From contig NW_026729192.1 in the NCBI RefSeq assembly GCF_030272615.1, positions 65,001-87,500 on the forward strand: 22,500 nt of DNA, read 5' to 3'. Under the pieces are notes generated by a model, which was not told the DNA's origin, did no database searches, and saw nothing but the letters and a program-made list of their open reading frames with translations. Source of the DNA: Cryptomeria japonica (taxonomy: Eukaryota > Streptophyta > Pinopsida > Cupressales > Cupressaceae). This document shows, in pieces, positions 9,721-17,136 of this stretch. Both the position numbers and the translations under genes were made by a program. How positions within the stretch are numbered: the first letter of the stretch is position 1; each line of letters starts with the position of its first letter.

Positions 9721-10163
9721 GAAACTTTTGAATGGAGCGCATCATTGGTGCGCTCCGAAGTGTGCTCCAAAGCTCTCTCCAGCTGCGTGCACCTGCCCCG
9801 GCCGCGCACCCGGCCCCGCCCAGCTTCGCTCACCTGTCCCGGGCGTCTGGTGCGGAACCTTAGAGTAAGAAACATCACCGTGCACCTTGGCCAACGTGCG
9901 CGACTCGACCGAGCGCGCACTGGCCGAGGTGCACACCGATTTCACCTGGGTGCGCGCGCAGCACCTCGGGCGCACCGGGGTGCGCGCACAACGCCCGGGT
10001 TGCACCGTGGCCTGTGTGCTCGGGGTGCCTCGGGTGCGCGCTCGGTGTCGCCCCCGCGCGCGCGGTAGTGCGGGCAGCGCACCCCGGCCCGGCCCGGCCC
10101 CGACGAGAACGCAAACGGGCAAAAGGTTTATTCAAATAGCATTGCGACGCCCGGCGAAAAACT
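9721..10163. other. GC-rich low-copy spacer downstream of 5S copy 2
   Basis: Second copy of 1731-2173, nearly identical. No gene or tandem period is seen. Confidence 0.6.
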
Positions 10164-10169
10164 AAAAAA
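10164..10169 (-). terminator. Pol III T-run terminator of 5S copy 2
   Basis: Six T on the minus strand follow immediately after the 5S 3' end, as in copy 1. Confidence 0.9.
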
Positions 10170-10287
10170 GGGTGCAACACCGGGACTTCCCGGGAGGTCA
10201 CCCATCCCAGTACTACTCCGGCCCAAGCGCGCTTAACTGCGGAGTTCTGATGGGATCCGGTGCACTAATGCTGGTATGATCGCACCC
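10170..10287 (-). rRNA. 5S rRNA: 5S ribosomal RNA gene, copy 2 (antisense to the 35S unit)
   Basis: A second full-length 5S rRNA gene, 118 nt, with the same termini (GGGTGCGATC start, TTGCACCC end), internal control region, T6 terminator and upstream sequence as copy 1, exactly 7,990 bp away. The only difference I find within the gene is at RNA position 19: A here (plus-strand T at 10269), G in copy 1 (C at 2279). In my reading of helix II this base faces C59, so copy 2 would carry an A/C mismatch where copy 1 has a G-C pair. The change sits at a CpG and is consistent with deamination of a methylated cytosine. The gene otherwise looks functional. Both genes oppose the Pol I promoters at 12998-17109. 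Confidence 0.96.
10191..10238 (-). promoter_or_regulatory. 5S internal control region, copy 2
   Basis: A box, intermediate element and C box are identical to copy 1; the copy-specific substitution lies outside them. Confidence 0.85.
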
Positions 10288-10316
10288 GTTATGAGCTTGT
10301 CGCAGTGTGTACTTAG
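10288..10316 (-). promoter_or_regulatory. 5S upstream element, copy 2
   Basis: Identical to the 29 bp upstream of copy 1: C at -1 and weak TATA-like TAAGTA near -28 to -23. Confidence 0.45.
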
Positions 10317-11025
10317 CAAACCGCGACCCACGTGCGAATCCACCCCGGCCACCCACCCCCGTCGAGGTGCACACCCTCCCTCGCGAAGTGCGCCCCGTTC
10401 GCCAAGTGTGAGCCCTGCCCGGGTGCGCGCACCTTGCTAGGGCGTCGGGTGTGCACCCGGCCCGGCCTACGTGCGTGCACCTGGAGGGGGCGTCGTGTGC
10501 GTGCAGTGTCCCGTCTGCAACGCGGTGCCCACACACCACCTCGGGCGCAACGACCTGCGCTCACATGTGGGCCGAGTGCACCTTGGTGCATGTTCGGGGC
10601 GCCTCGGGTGCACGCTCGATCTTGCCCCGGTGCACCAAGGCGCTCGGTTTGCCCCGGGTGCGCACTTGGTGCAAGGTGGGCACCCAAAATAGGGATCAAG
10701 CACCAAAACACAAGTTTCGGGATGCAAAATGGGACCCAAGGACCACAAATGCGTTCCAAGACCCATGATGGGTCCACGAGAACAAAAATGTGTTCCGAGA
10801 CTTAATAAACAAATATTGGGTTTTAGGAGAAGAAACATGCTCTGATGCCCAAAACGAGAATCGACCCCGAAAAGGCCACAGGCCAAAAGTGGGATGCGAG
10901 ACAAAAAAAAATGGGACCCGAGGACCAAAATTGGGTTCCCAGGTCGAAGACAGGGCAACCGGACAAGAAACGACCTCTAAGGCTCGAAATGAGTCCCGAC
11001 GACTAAAACTTGACAAGAAGCACCC
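10317..11025. other. Spacer upstream of 5S copy 2
   Basis: Near-identical copy of 2327-3035: GC-rich at first, then an AT-richer, loosely repeated AAAATGGGACCC-type stretch. No gene is seen. Confidence 0.55.
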
Positions 11026-12735
11026 ATCAGGCACCCAACTCGACACCCATGGGATGCCGACCCACCCGGGCTTCCACCTAGCACACCTTGGCACCCACCC
11101 ACCCTCGCACCCAACCTCGCACCCAACTTAGCACCTTTGAACCCACATTGGCACTCACCCTGACCCTGGCACCTTGGAACCCACATTGGCACTCACCTTG
11201 ACCCTGGCACCCACCTTTGCACTCACCTTGGGACCCACCCTGGCTCCCACCTCGGCACCCACCCAGACACCCACCTTGGTTCCTTGGCACCCACCTTGGA
11301 TCCTTGGCACCCACCCCGACACCCACCTTGGCACGCAACTTGGCTACTTGCCACCCACCTTGGCTCCTTGACGCCCACCCCGACAACCACCCCGTGACCT
11401 ACCCTGGCTAGGGTTGGTGCACACCCACCCTGGTGCCCACCTTGGCACCCACCCTATGACCCACCTTGGCACGCACCTTAGTACCCACCCCGTTACCCAC
11501 CCTAGGACCCACCCCGTGACCCACCTTGGCCAGGGTGGGTGCACCCACCCTGGTGCCCACCTTGGCACCCACCCATCCTAGCACCCAGCCTGTGACCGGG
11601 CTTGGAACCCAACCTTGCACCCGCACCCGTCTTGGCCAGTGTGGGTGCGCACCCATCCTGGCACCCACGTTGTGACACACCCTTTAACCCACGCACCCTA
11701 GCACCCACGTTGGCACCCACCTTGGAACCCAACCTAGCAACTTGGCACCCACCCCGTGACCCACCTTGGCATCCACCATAGCAGTCGCCGACTTGGCACC
11801 CACCTCGGCACCCACCTTGACACTTGTGGACCCACCTTGCCACTCACCCTAGCATCGACCCATCCTAGCACCCACCCTGGCACCTTTGCACCCTAGCACT
11901 CACCCATCCTAGCACCTAACCTGTGACCCACCTTGACACTCACCCTCGCACCCACCTTGGAACCCAACCTAGCACCCACCCACCCTGACACCAACCCTAG
12001 CACCTACCCACCCTTGCACCCACCCTGTGACCCATCTTGGCACCCACCCATCCTACCACTCAACCTATCACCCACCTTCTCACCCACCTTGGCATCCACC
12101 TTAGCACCCACCCACACTGGCACCTTGGCACCCACCTCGGGCAAGGTGGGTGCACACCCACCCTGGCACCCAATTTAGAACCCACCGAGCATGTTACCCA
12201 CCTTGGCACCCACATTGCAGCCCACCCTAGTACCCACCCTATGACCCACATTGGCATCCACACCCTAGCACCCAGGCACCTCGACACCCGCCTTGACACC
12301 CACCCTAGCACTGAACCTGTGACCCACCTTGGAACTCACCCTAGAACCCACCCACCCTGTGAACCACCTTGGCATCCACCTTAGCACCCACCCACCTTGG
12401 CACCCACTCTAGCACTCACCCATCCTAACACCCAACTTGTTACCCACCTTGGCACCCGCCCTCGCGTCCACCTTGAAACCCACCCTAGCACCCACCCACG
12501 CAGGAGCCCACCTTGGCACCCAACCTAACACCCACGCATCCTGGCACCCAACTTGTGACCCACCTTGGAACCCACCCTAGTACCCACCTTTGAACCCACT
12601 ATATCACCAACCCACCTTGGCACCCACCCTATGACCCTCTTTGGAATCCACCCTAGCACGCACCCACCCTGGCACCCACCATGGAGCGCACCCTAGCACC
12701 CACCCACCTCGGCACGCACCTCAACACCCACCTTG
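11026..12735. repeat. Degenerate C-rich minisatellite, long copy
   Basis: About 1.7 kb of tandem variants of CACCCACCTTGG, CACCCTAGCACC and TGTGACCCACCTTGG. The first part (to 11542) matches 3036-3552; the rest is present only here. A higher-order pattern is suggested by recurring CACCCATCCTAGCACC and CCTGTGACCCACC words, but the repeats are too diverged for me to fix a clean period. The bottom strand is G-rich. Several frames on both strands are open but low-complexity. The array ends near 12735, where GTGCAC-type and then promoter-type sequence takes over. Confidence 0.85.
11094..11112 (-). other. G-quadruplex motif, copy 2
   Basis: Same four G3 runs as at 3104-3122, on the minus strand, loops 5/1/1. 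Confidence 0.55.
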
Positions 12736-12928
12736 GTGTGCGCACTGCGCCAACCTCTCAAAGACCCTATGTGGTGCGCTCCAAAGTGTACACCTTTGGT
12801 GCGCTCCAAGGTGCGCACCTTTGGTGCACACCGAGGTGCACACCAAAGTGTGCACCGAGGTGAGCACCAAAGTGCACTCCAGGGTGCACACCAAGGCGTG
12901 CACCTTTGGTGCGGTCAATGCAAACGAA
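12736..12928. repeat. Short GTGCACC/TTTGG-type repeats leading into the promoter array
   Basis: About 190 bp of loosely repeated CACCTTTGGTGCGCTCCAAGG and GTGCACACC(A/G)AGGTG words. The last part (about 12862-12928) recurs between promoters 2 and 3 (about 13258-13304) and resembles the block ahead of promoter 7, so it travels with a promoter subtype. Confidence 0.65.
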
Positions 12929-13012
12929 TTCGGAAGTTGGGGTCGATGTCCTAATCGCTGCTGCAGACTACACGTATGAGAATCGGACAAATAGCTTTAT
13001 ATAGGGGAGGTG
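12929..13012 (+). promoter_or_regulatory. Pol I spacer promoter 1
   Basis: TATATAGGGG at 12998-13007 within GAGAATCGGACAAATAGC context, with an upstream TTCGGAAGTTGGGGTCGATG element. TATATA(A/G)GGG is the known plant Pol I initiation motif, with initiation near the A/G junction. An extra T precedes TATATA compared with the other copies, and the upstream element is 69 bp from TATATA. Confidence 0.8.
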
Positions 13013-13084
13013 TTGCGTTTGATGGGTCGACTCCCCTGGTTGTGTGCACTGCACCAACTTCAAAGACCCTGTCTTGTTTAAGAA

Positions 13085-13169
13085 GTCAAAAGTTGGGGTG
13101 GATGTCCTAATCATTGCTGCAGTCTACGCATGTATGAGAATCAGACAAATAGCTTATATAGGGGAGGTG
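13085..13169 (+). promoter_or_regulatory. Pol I spacer promoter 2
   Basis: TATATAGGGG at 13155-13164 with the upstream element GTCAAAAGTTGGGGTGGATG exactly 70 bp before TATATA. Followed by the conserved GGTTGACTCCCC stretch. Confidence 0.8.
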
Positions 13170-13304
13170 TTGCATTCGGTGGGTTGACTCCCCTGGTTGT
13201 GCGCACTGCGCCAACCTCAAAGACCCCGCATAGCAGAAGAAGTCGGAAGTCGGATTTTGGTGAGCACCAAGGCGTGCACCTTTGGTGCGGTCAACGCAGA
13301 CGAA

Positions 13305-13389
13305 TTCAGAAGTTGGGGTGGATGTCCTAATCGTTGTTGCAGGCTACACATGTATGAGAATCAGACAAATAGCTTATATAGGGGAGGTG
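13305..13389 (+). promoter_or_regulatory. Pol I spacer promoter 3
   Basis: TATATAGGGG at 13375-13384; upstream element TTCAGAAGTTGGGGTGGATG 70 bp before TATATA. This copy is 220 bp from the previous one because an extra block like 12862-12928 lies between them. Confidence 0.8.
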
Positions 13390-13461
13390 TTGGGTTTGAT
13401 GGGTCAACTCCCTTGGTTGTGCGCATTACGCCAACCTCAAAGACCTTGTTTTCGTTAAGAA

Positions 13462-13546
13462 GTCAAAAGTTGGGGTCAATGTCCTAATGGCTCCTGCAGG
13501 CTACACATGTATGAGAATCGGACAAATAGCTTATATAGGGGAGGTG
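13462..13546 (+). promoter_or_regulatory. Pol I spacer promoter 4
   Basis: TATATAGGGG at 13532-13541; upstream GTCAAAAGTTGGGGTCAATG element at 70 bp. Start of the regular 157-bp series. Confidence 0.8.
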
Positions 13547-13618
13547 TTGGGTTTGATGGGTCGACTCCCCTGGTTGTGCGCATTACGTCAACCTCAAAGA
13601 CCTTGTTTTCGTTAAGAA

Positions 13619-13703
13619 GTCAAAAGTTGGGGTCGATGTCCTAATTGCTCCTGTAGACTACACATGTATGAGAATCAGACAAATAGCTTATATAGGGGAG
13701 GTG
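13619..13703 (+). promoter_or_regulatory. Pol I spacer promoter 5
   Basis: TATATAGGGG at 13689-13698; upstream element at 70 bp; 157 bp after promoter 4 and almost identical to it. Confidence 0.8.
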
Positions 13704-13775
13704 TTGGGTTTGATGGGTTGACTCCCCTAGTTGTTCGCATTACACCAACCTCAAAGACCTTGTTTTCGTTTAGAA

Positions 13776-13860
13776 GCCGAAAGTTGGGGTCGATGTCCTA
13801 ATTGCTCCTGCAGGCTACGCATGTATGAGAATCAGACAAATAGCTTATATAGGGGAGGTG
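13776..13860 (+). promoter_or_regulatory. Pol I spacer promoter 6
   Basis: TATATAGGGG at 13846-13855; upstream GCCGAAAGTTGGGGTCGATG at 70 bp. Last of the 157-bp series; a 52-bp tandem array follows. Confidence 0.8.
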
Positions 13861-13984
13861 TTGGGTTTGATGGGTCGACTCCCCTGGTTGTGCGCATTGC
13901 GCCAACCTCAAAGACCCTGCATTGCGGATGAAGTCGAAAGTCAGAGTTTGGTGTGCTACAAGGTGTGGTCGAAGGTGCTCACCT

Positions 13985-14590
13985 AGGTGTGCACCTTTGG
14001 AGCACAGGAAAAGTGCCCTCCAAAAGTGCGCACCTTTGGAGTGCACAAAAGTGCCCTCCAAAAGTGCGCACCTTTGGAGCGCAGAAAAGTGCCCTCCAAA
14101 AAGTGCCCTCCAAAAGTGCGCACCTTTGGAGCGCAGAAAAGTGCCCTCCAAAAAGTGCCCTCCAAAAGTGCGCACCTTTGGAGCGCAGAAAAGTGCCCTC
14201 CAAAAAGTGCCCTCCAAAAGTGCGCACCTTTGGAGCGCAGAAAAGTGCCCTCCAAAAAGTGCCCTCCAAAAGTGCGCACCTTTGGAGCGCAGAAAAGTGC
14301 CCTCCAAAAAGTGCCCTCCAAAAGTGCGCACCTTTGGAGCGCAGAAAAGTGCCCTCCAAAAAGTGCCCTCCAAAAGTGCGCACCTTTGGAGCGCAGAAAA
14401 GTGCCCTCCAAAAAGTGCCCTCCAAAAGTGCGCACCTTTGGAGCGCAGAAAAGTGCCCTCCAAAAAGTGCCCTCCAAAAGTGCGCACCTTTGGAGCGCAG
14501 AAAAGTGCCCTCCAAAAAGTGCCCTCCAAAAGTGCGCACCTTTGGAGCGCAGAAAAGTGCCCTCCAAAAGTGCGCACTTTTGGTGCGCAC
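13985..14590. repeat. 52-bp tandem array between promoters 6 and 7
   Basis: GCGCACCTTTGGAGCGCAG recurs at 14066, 14118, 14170, 14222, 14274, 14326, 14378, 14430, 14482 and 14534, an exact 52-bp step, after a shorter first unit at 14028. Each unit also has two AAGTGCCCTCC words. Units are nearly identical, which suggests recent amplification. Because 52 is not a multiple of 3 and no stop occurs in any register, long lysine/proline-rich frames appear on both strands (for example 13922-14776 plus and 13798-14742 minus). They are artefacts. Confidence 0.92.
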
Positions 14591-14620
14591 CAAGGCGCTG
14601 GTTCGGTCGTTGCAGGCGAG

Positions 14621-14705
14621 TTCGGAAGTTGGGGTCGATGTCCTGAGCGGAGGTGCAAACTACACAGGTGTCGGAATCGGACAAATAGCTTATATAGGGG
14701 AGGTG
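14621..14705 (+). promoter_or_regulatory. Pol I spacer promoter 7
   Basis: TATATAGGGG at 14691-14700; TTCGGAAGTTGGGGTCGATG 70 bp before TATATA. First of the 311-bp series. Confidence 0.82.
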
Positions 14706-14931
14706 TATGCTTCGATGGGTCGACTCCCCAGGTTGAGCGCACCGCGCCAACCTCAAAGACCCTACGGTATGGATGAAGTCGGAAGTTGGGTCCGATGACC
14801 GATTCGATTAGTAGGTATGCTCATGAGGTCGGAATTTGGGTCCGATGACCTGCCATGTGCAGGAAGGCGAATGTTGACACTGTGCGTTGCAAGGTGCACA
14901 CCAAGGCGCTGGTGCGGTCTTTTTAGTCGAG

Positions 14932-15016
14932 TTCGGAAGTTGGGGTCGATGTCCTGATCGGAGGTGCAAGCTACACAGGTGTGGGAATCGGACAAATAGC
15001 TTATATAGGGGAGGTG
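14932..15016 (+). promoter_or_regulatory. Pol I spacer promoter 8
   Basis: TATATAGGGG at 15002-15011; upstream element at 70 bp; 311 bp after promoter 7. Confidence 0.82.
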
Positions 15017-15242
15017 TATGCTTCGTTGGGTCGACTCCCCGGGTTGAGCGCACCGCGCCAACCTCAAAGACCCTACGGTATGGATGAAGTCGGAAGTTGG
15101 GTCCGATGACCGATTCGATATGTAGGCATACTCGCGAGGTCGGAATTTGGGTCCGATGACCTGCCACGTGCAGGAAGGCGAATGTTGGCACTGTGCGTTG
15201 CAAGGTGCGCACCAAGGCGCTGGTTCGGTCGTTGGAGGCGAG

Positions 15243-15327
15243 TTCGGAAGTTGGGGTCGATGTCTTGATCGGAGGTGCAAACTACACAGGTGTGGGAATC
15301 GGACAAATAGCTTATATAGGGGAGGTG
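15243..15327 (+). promoter_or_regulatory. Pol I spacer promoter 9
   Basis: TATATAGGGG at 15313-15322; upstream element at 70 bp; 311 bp after promoter 8. Confidence 0.82.
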
Positions 15328-15553
15328 TATGCTTCGTTGGGTCGACTCCCCGGGTTGAGCGCACCGCGCCAACCTCAAAGACCCTACGGTATGGATGAAG
15401 TCGGAAGTTGGGTCCGATGACCGATTCGATATGTAGGCATACTCGCGAGGTCGGAATTTGGGTCCGATGACCTGCCATGTGCAGGAAGGCGAATGTTGGG
15501 ACTGTGCGTCGCAAGGTGCGCACCAAGGCGCTGGTGCCGTCGTTGCAGTCGAG

Positions 15554-15638
15554 TTCGGAAGTTGGGGTCGATGTCCTGGTCAGAGGTGCAAACTACACAG
15601 GTGTGGGAATCGGACAAATAGCTTATATAGGGGAGGTG
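15554..15638 (+). promoter_or_regulatory. Pol I spacer promoter 10
   Basis: TATATAGGGG at 15624-15633; upstream element at 70 bp; 311 bp after promoter 9. Last promoter of the AAATAGC subtype. Confidence 0.82.
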
Positions 15639-15710
15639 TATGCTTCGATGGGTCGACTCCCTGGGTTGAGCGCACCGCGCCAACCTCAAAGACCCTACAG
15701 TATGGATGAA

Positions 15711-16035
15711 GTCGGAAGTTGGGTCCGATGACCGATTCGATACGTAGGCATATTGGCGAGGTCTGAATTTGTGTCCGATGACCTGCCATGCGCAGGAAGG
15801 CGGAATTTGGGTCCGATGACCGAGTTGATGGCGTGCCATGCGCAGAAAGGCGGAATTTGGGTCCGATGACCGAGTTGATGTTGATGGCCCGCCATGCACA
15901 GGAAGGCGGAATTTGGGTCCGATGACCGATTTGAAGGCGTGCCATACGCAAAAAGGCGGAGTTTGGGTCCGATGACCGAGTTGATATTGATGGCCCGCCA
16001 TGCGCAGGAAGGCGGAATTTGGGTCCGATGACCTG
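15711..16035 (+). repeat. Cluster of short promoter-like (enhancer-like) repeats
   Basis: GTCCGATGACC occurs at 15723, 15773, 15811, 15861, 15917, 15967 and 16023, and in pairs 50 bp apart within each 311-bp unit (14790/14840, 15101/15151, 15412/15462). Most copies are preceded by CGGAATTTGG or CGGAAGTTGG and several are followed by a GCCATGCGCAG word. The element resembles the CGGAAGTTGGGGTCGATGTC block found 70 bp upstream of each Pol I start. Promoter-like short repeats act as Pol I enhancers in Xenopus spacers; a similar role here is inference. Confidence 0.6.
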
Positions 16036-16098
16036 ACATACGCATGGAGTCCGACTCGGGGGCCGATGTTCGATTCGATGACTTGCATTGTGGGTAAA

Positions 16099-16183
16099 GT
16101 CGGAAGTTGTGGTCTTTGACCCGATTCGATGACCAGACTTCGGCTGCTTGAGAATCGGACAAATAACTTATATAGGGGAGGTA
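16099..16183 (+). promoter_or_regulatory. Pol I promoter 11 (long-unit class)
   Basis: TATATAGGGG at 16169-16178; GTCGGAAGTTGTGG 70 bp before TATATA. The core reads AAATAACTTATATAGGGG, A instead of the G of promoters 1-10. Followed by a long unit ending at promoter 12. Confidence 0.82.
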
Positions 16184-17109
16184 GTGTTCTCGAGCATCCT
16201 CCCCCCGTGCCCGTTTATGTCGATTGATGCTGGTGCTCGACTGGTTGGAGCGCTCGGATGCAAAAATCTTGCACCAGGATTTATCGATTGTGATGGACAC
16301 GGCAAGTCTCCTGATTGCTATGCAGGAGCTCATCGTGAATCTCTATGCGGCCTTGGTATGGACTCGACCTGCGGAATGGTTCGGCAATGGTAGTCGCTCC
16401 AACACGTCCTTGCAATGGCCACAGAGGTGATTCGACTAGAGCTCCAGTCTAGCTTTTGGGTTGCTTGGCGGACTGGTATAGCCGCGATCGAGTTCCGGCC
16501 ATGAACGTTTTAGATAGCTCTTGGGCTTTCTGGGACGGAAGTCGGAAGTTTGGGCTGTTGTCCGATTTGATGACCATTCTTCGGATGTGTGAGAATCGGA
16601 CAAATAACTTATATAGGGGACTGTGTTGTCTCACGCAGCCCCCTCCGTGCCCCTCTATCTCGACCGATGTTGGTGCTTGAAAGGGTTGGGATCGCTCGGA
16701 TTTATAAACGTGCACCACCATTTGTCGAGTGTGAGGGACGCGGCAGGTCTCCTAAATGCTATGCGGGCGCTCTCTGAGAATCTCTATCCGGCCTCGACAC
16801 AGACTAGTCTTGCTGAATGGTTTGGCACTGGTAGTCGATCCAACACGTCGTTGTTGTGGCCGCCTAGGCGATTCGATTCGAGCCCCCGTCTAGCTTTTGG
16901 GTTGCTTGGCGGATTTTGCCCTATCCGCAAGTGAGCTCGGTCCCTAAACGTTCGAGAAACCCGATTGCTATGCGCCGACTCTCTTTCTTGCGAGCCTCCA
17001 TCTAGCTTTTGGGTCTCTACGGAACGGAAGTCGGAATCTGGGACCGTTGTTTGATTCGACGAGGCAGACTACGGTTGTGCGAGAATCGGACAAATAACTT
17101 ATATAGGGG
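16169..17109 (+). repeat. Long promoter-bearing repeat (441 and 490 bp)
   Basis: Segments 16169-16609 and 16610-17099 align as diverged repeats, and the sequence after 17100 continues the pattern. Shared landmarks are the promoter, a CCCGTGCCC(C/G) block, a stem-forming pair around GGTGC/GCACC, a TGCTATGC word, ATGGTTTGGCACTGGTAGTC or its variant, and CTAGCTTTTGGGTTGCTTGG. Several of these words also occur in the 188-bp ETS unit. Confidence 0.72.
16541..16624 (+). promoter_or_regulatory. Pol I promoter 12 (long-unit class)
   Basis: TATATAGGGG at 16610-16619; GTCGGAAGTTTGGGCTGTTG 69 bp before TATATA; 441 bp after promoter 11. Bases after the start differ (GGGGACTG instead of GGGGAGGT) but still pair with a downstream arm. 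Confidence 0.82.
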
Positions 17110-17114
17110 AGGTG
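17029..17114 (+). promoter_or_regulatory. Pol I promoter 13, most 18S-proximal; probable 35S gene promoter
   Basis: TATATAGGGG at 17100-17109, preceded by GAGAATCGGACAAATAAC and, 71 bp before TATATA, GTCGGAATCTGGGACCG. No further TATATAGGGG is seen to the end of the window, and ETS-like repeats follow, so this is the best candidate for the start of the 35S pre-rRNA, with initiation expected near 17105/17106. It lies 490 bp after promoter 12. Which of the thirteen is used cannot be decided from sequence. Confidence 0.75.
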
Positions 17115-17136
17115 TTGACTGGAGCATTCTCCCCCG

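Larger units (their letters stand above)
14621..15722 (+). repeat. 311-bp promoter-bearing tandem repeat
   Basis: Three full units and part of a fourth (starts 14621, 14932, 15243, 15554). Each holds one Pol I promoter, the GGGTCGACTCCC and CAACCTCAAAGACCCTAC block, two copies of a CGGAA(G/T)TTGGGTCCGATGAC element 50 bp apart, and a GTGCGCACCAAGGCGCTGGT block. Units are nearly identical, pointing to homogenisation by unequal exchange. Confidence 0.85.

Noticed and set aside
7-9731. Many overlapping open frames of 100-680 codons on both strands, which could be taken for genes.
   Set aside because: They occur in several frames on both strands at once and follow repeat units. They lack any recognisable domain and lie between rRNA-related landmarks; stop codons are absent because the repeat words lack them.
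13985-14590. CRISPR-like array.
   Set aside because: The 52-bp units are contiguous and nearly identical, with no variable spacers, and the context is eukaryotic rDNA. The same holds for the 188-bp array.
13922-14798. Lysine/proline-rich and F/G/E/T-rich repeat proteins of 200-314 residues in the 52-bp array.
   Set aside because: All six registers of a stop-free 52-bp unit appear as frames; there is no codon bias towards one of them.
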